DNA from: JAIQFV01 sp041494885
Lineage (GTDB): Bacteria; Acidobacteriota; Terriglobia; JAIQFV01
NCBI GenBank assembly: GCA_041494885.1
Contig: JBGQBO010000029.1
Span: forward strand, 1 to 64,000
Direction of reading: 5' to 3'
DNA: 64,000 nt
The number at the start of each line of letters is the position of its first letter. The stretch's first letter is position 1. The translations under genes and the position numbers were made by a program. Below the pieces are notes generated by a model. The model did not search any database and was not told the origin of the DNA. It worked only from the letters and a program-made list of their open reading frames with translations. Below, one piece after another: positions 62,332 to 64,000 of the stretch.

Positions 62332-63231
62332 CTAAATCGAAATCCTGTTTCTACCACCCGTTTTGCTCTTATAGAGAAGCTCATCGGCGCGCTTGACCAG
62401 GGACGCCAGGGTGTCGTCTCGCTGGGCCAACGTCGCGCCAATGGAAACGGTGACTTGAAGCATCTCCTTCCCGACGGGAAGACTCGAGTGTTCGACCAGG
62501 AACCGGAACTTATTGGCGAGCTGATAAAGTTGCGGCTCCCCAACATTCACGACGATGCCTAAGAACTCTTCTCCCCCCCATCGCCCGATAAAATCAAACG
62601 AACGCAAGTTCATGAGAAGGGTTCGAGCGACGACTCTCAGAACCTGGTCGCCCACATCATGGCCATAAGTATCGTTCACTTGCTTGAAGTTATCGATATC
62701 AAAGAAGAGAACTGCGAAGGGCCACCCATACCGTTGCATTTCGTTCAGACGCCCGTCGAGGATCATCTCAGTGTAGCGGCGATTGCCGACACCGGTCAGC
62801 GGATCCAGGAAGGCAACCTTCTCCAACTCCTGAATGCGTTGAGCGGCGGTTACCTTCGAAGAATTCTCGCTGAAGATTTCGACCGCTCCAACAACGCTTC
62901 CCTCAGCATCGCGGATGGGCGTGACGCGAACCCGGACTGGGACTCGATGCCCTGCTTTATGATGGAGGTAGATTTCGGACTCGTGGGCTTCCCCGTCCTG
63001 AACGGACAGGGCCAGGGGGCACTGCCCGCAACAGAGCTCAGTGCCGGAGTCATCCACGTGCTTGAGGATGTTATCCGTACAGCAGTGGCCGACCACGTCC
63101 ATGCTTGAATATCCCGTAATGCGTTCCGCTCCCTTGTTCCAGTAAGTGATTTTTCTCTCACCATCAACGAAATAGACCCCATCGGACAAGTTGTCCAACA
63201 GATCTTTGTAGAACTCGTTTACCCCTGTCAT
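62332..63231 (-). CDS. PAS-GGDEF diguanylate cyclase
   Basis: Encodes 299 residues. An N-terminal PAS domain (LLDNLSDGVYFVDGERKITYWNKGAERITGYS) contains a Cys-rich insertion, GHCCTDNILKHVD then ELCCGQCPL, which could hold a metal or sense redox state. The GGDEF domain (about 140-299) has FFDIDNFKQVNDTYGHDVGD and the active site GRWGGEEFLGI. The inhibitory RxxD site (RSFD) lies five residues before GGEEF, so product feedback is expected. It makes cyclic di-GMP from two GTP. No membrane segment, so it is a cytoplasmic sensor. It stands alone. Confidence 0.92.
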   Translation of the reverse strand: MTGVNEFYKDLLDNLSDGVYFVDGERKITYWNKGAERITGYSSMDVVGHCCTDNILKHVDDSGTELCCGQCPLALSVQDGEAHESEIYLHHKAGHRVPVRVRVTPIRDAEGSVVGAVEIFSENSSKVTAAQRIQELEKVAFLDPLTGVGNRRYTEMILDGRLNEMQRYGWPFAVLFFDIDNFKQVNDTYGHDVGDQVLRVVARTLLMNLRSFDFIGRWGGEEFLGIVVNVGEPQLYQLANKFRFLVEHSSLPVGKEMLQVTVSIGATLAQRDDTLASLVKRADELLYKSKTGGRNRISI

Positions 63232-63632
63232 TCCAGCCTTCCTCGAGTGACCTTACGATTCAGTTGAGCACAATACTTGAACAGAATTCCAAGACCAAGA
63301 TGGCGATTGAGGACTTAGAAAAAGAACGGATATGATTTGGTCGCCGGACCGTGTGCAGTCGTCGGCGAACCGGCGCAAGAGGGCCATTCATTTTACAGTA
63401 TGAACCCTGCTCTTCTCTACTAATTTCCTCCCTTCCGGCTATGCCCCAGCCAAAATGTCATTGAAATCTCCATGGGGATAGGGGTATGTTTCACCGCTTT
63501 GGATCACCCACGACCGGAATAAGCAGGCAGGCAGCCTCAATCCTCATCATTTCTGAAACCCGGCCAACCTTTGAGACGTAACGAGTTGTAGCATCCAGGA
63601 TTTAAGCCCATTGGACCCAAACGGAGAAAACC
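63232..63632. other. Intergenic, promoter region of the Tricorn-like gene
   Basis: A 401-base gap between two divergent genes. No open frame with a signature and no repeat was found. ACGGAGAAAA lies just before the protease start. Confidence 0.4.
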
Positions 63633-64000
63633 ATGTTCAATAAGAAGATCGTTTTGACGGTTGTCATGTTCCTGCTCTTGCTTTTTCTCGCCGGGCTCTT
63701 GTTTGCGGCGGACACCGAGACCCGGCTGATGCGGTATCCGGACATTAGTTCAACGCGGATCGTCTTTACTTATGGCAACGATCTGTGGACCGTCCCCCGC
63801 GAGGGCGGCGTGGCGGAAAGATTGACCTCCCATCCCGGCCTCGAGATTAATCCCAAGTTTTCTCCGGACGGAAGGTGGATTGCCTTCACCGGACAATACG
63901 ATGGCAACACCGATGTCTTTGTGATCCCGGCCGAAGGGGGCGTGCCCAAGCGCCTGACCTATCATCCGGCCGCTGACTTTGTGCTGGGCTGGCATCCCGA
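63633..64000 (+). CDS. Exported Tricorn-like protease, 5' end only
   Basis: Starts at the ATG at 63633 (CGGAG upstream) and runs off the window; 122 codons are visible. A signal peptide (VLTVVMFLLLLFLAGLLFA) is followed by MRYPDISSTRIVFTYGNDLW, RLTSHPGLEINPKFSPDGRWIAFTG and VPAEGGVPKRLTYHPAADF. These PD40-type propeller repeats are typical of bacterial Tricorn homologues of family S41, whose C-terminal catalytic part would lie outside. The identification rests on these repeats alone. Confidence 0.8.
   Translation, partial: MFNKKIVLTVVMFLLLLFLAGLLFAADTETRLMRYPDISSTRIVFTYGNDLWTVPREGGVAERLTSHPGLEINPKFSPDGRWIAFTGQYDGNTDVFVIPAEGGVPKRLTYHPAADFVLGWHP

Overview
The window looks like a contig from a free-living, GC-rich member of the Acidobacteriota or a close relative. 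This is an inference from gene content: exported S9, M28 and Tricorn-type peptidases, a CzcA-type metal efflux operon, an exported vanadium haloperoxidase, many one-off exported proteins of unknown function, and abundant small palindromic intergenic repeats. No 16S or other decisive taxonomic marker is present. Only one RNA gene was found, tRNA-Ala(CGC).

Layout. 0-4 kb: a hypothetical gene without a clear start codon, a frameshifted GT39-like membrane glycosyltransferase, and a small exported coiled-coil protein. 4-10 kb: a complete tripartite heavy-metal efflux operon (outer-membrane channel, adaptor, RND pump). 10-13 kb: rarA, a glyoxalase-fold protein, tRNA-Ala, and a GxxExxY nuclease-fold protein. 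13-31 kb: a long, mostly minus-strand housekeeping block. It holds an amino-acid permease, a TPR protein, glycerol kinase next to a glycerophosphodiesterase remnant, asparaginase, an alanyl-tRNA editing protein, threonine synthase, an S9 peptidase, a quinone oxidoreductase, a DUF1028 protein, two NTF2-fold proteins, an M28 peptidase, a 2Fe-2S ferredoxin and a HAD phosphatase. 31-34 kb: a Tat-type small protein with an amidase, then a cold-shock protein with a clear terminator.

34-45 kb is the accessory part of the window and its most unusual region. Ten plus-strand genes, nearly all with signal peptides or anchors, include five diverged paralogues. Each has an STN-like module (secretin/TonB short N-terminal fold), a conserved LLNLxIxxFxV block and a second TVREILN-like module. 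Interleaved with them are an 877-residue exported protein with an Ig-like (BIG2) domain and a Cys-rich tail, a HEAT-repeat protein, an exported protein of unknown fold, and two nearly identical 117-residue exported proteins. The region carries duplicated leaders, a REP-like palindrome that is coding in one copy, and a 106-bp MITE-like element. I know of no described system with this composition, so it is my candidate for the undescribed system. Its function cannot be read from the sequence.

45-64 kb: a Tat-exported vanadium haloperoxidase; a dihydropyrimidinase plus NCS1 permease module bounded by a 115-120 bp hairpin repeat; a CoA-transferase; a DUF1015 protein; a minus-strand set of small-molecule enzymes (FMN reductase, di-iron/MBL protein, SDR, ICMT-like methyltransferase); a Ycf46-like AAA+ ATPase; DinB, acetamidase and second GxxExxY genes; a PAS-GGDEF diguanylate cyclase; and the 5' end of a Tricorn-like protease that runs off the window.
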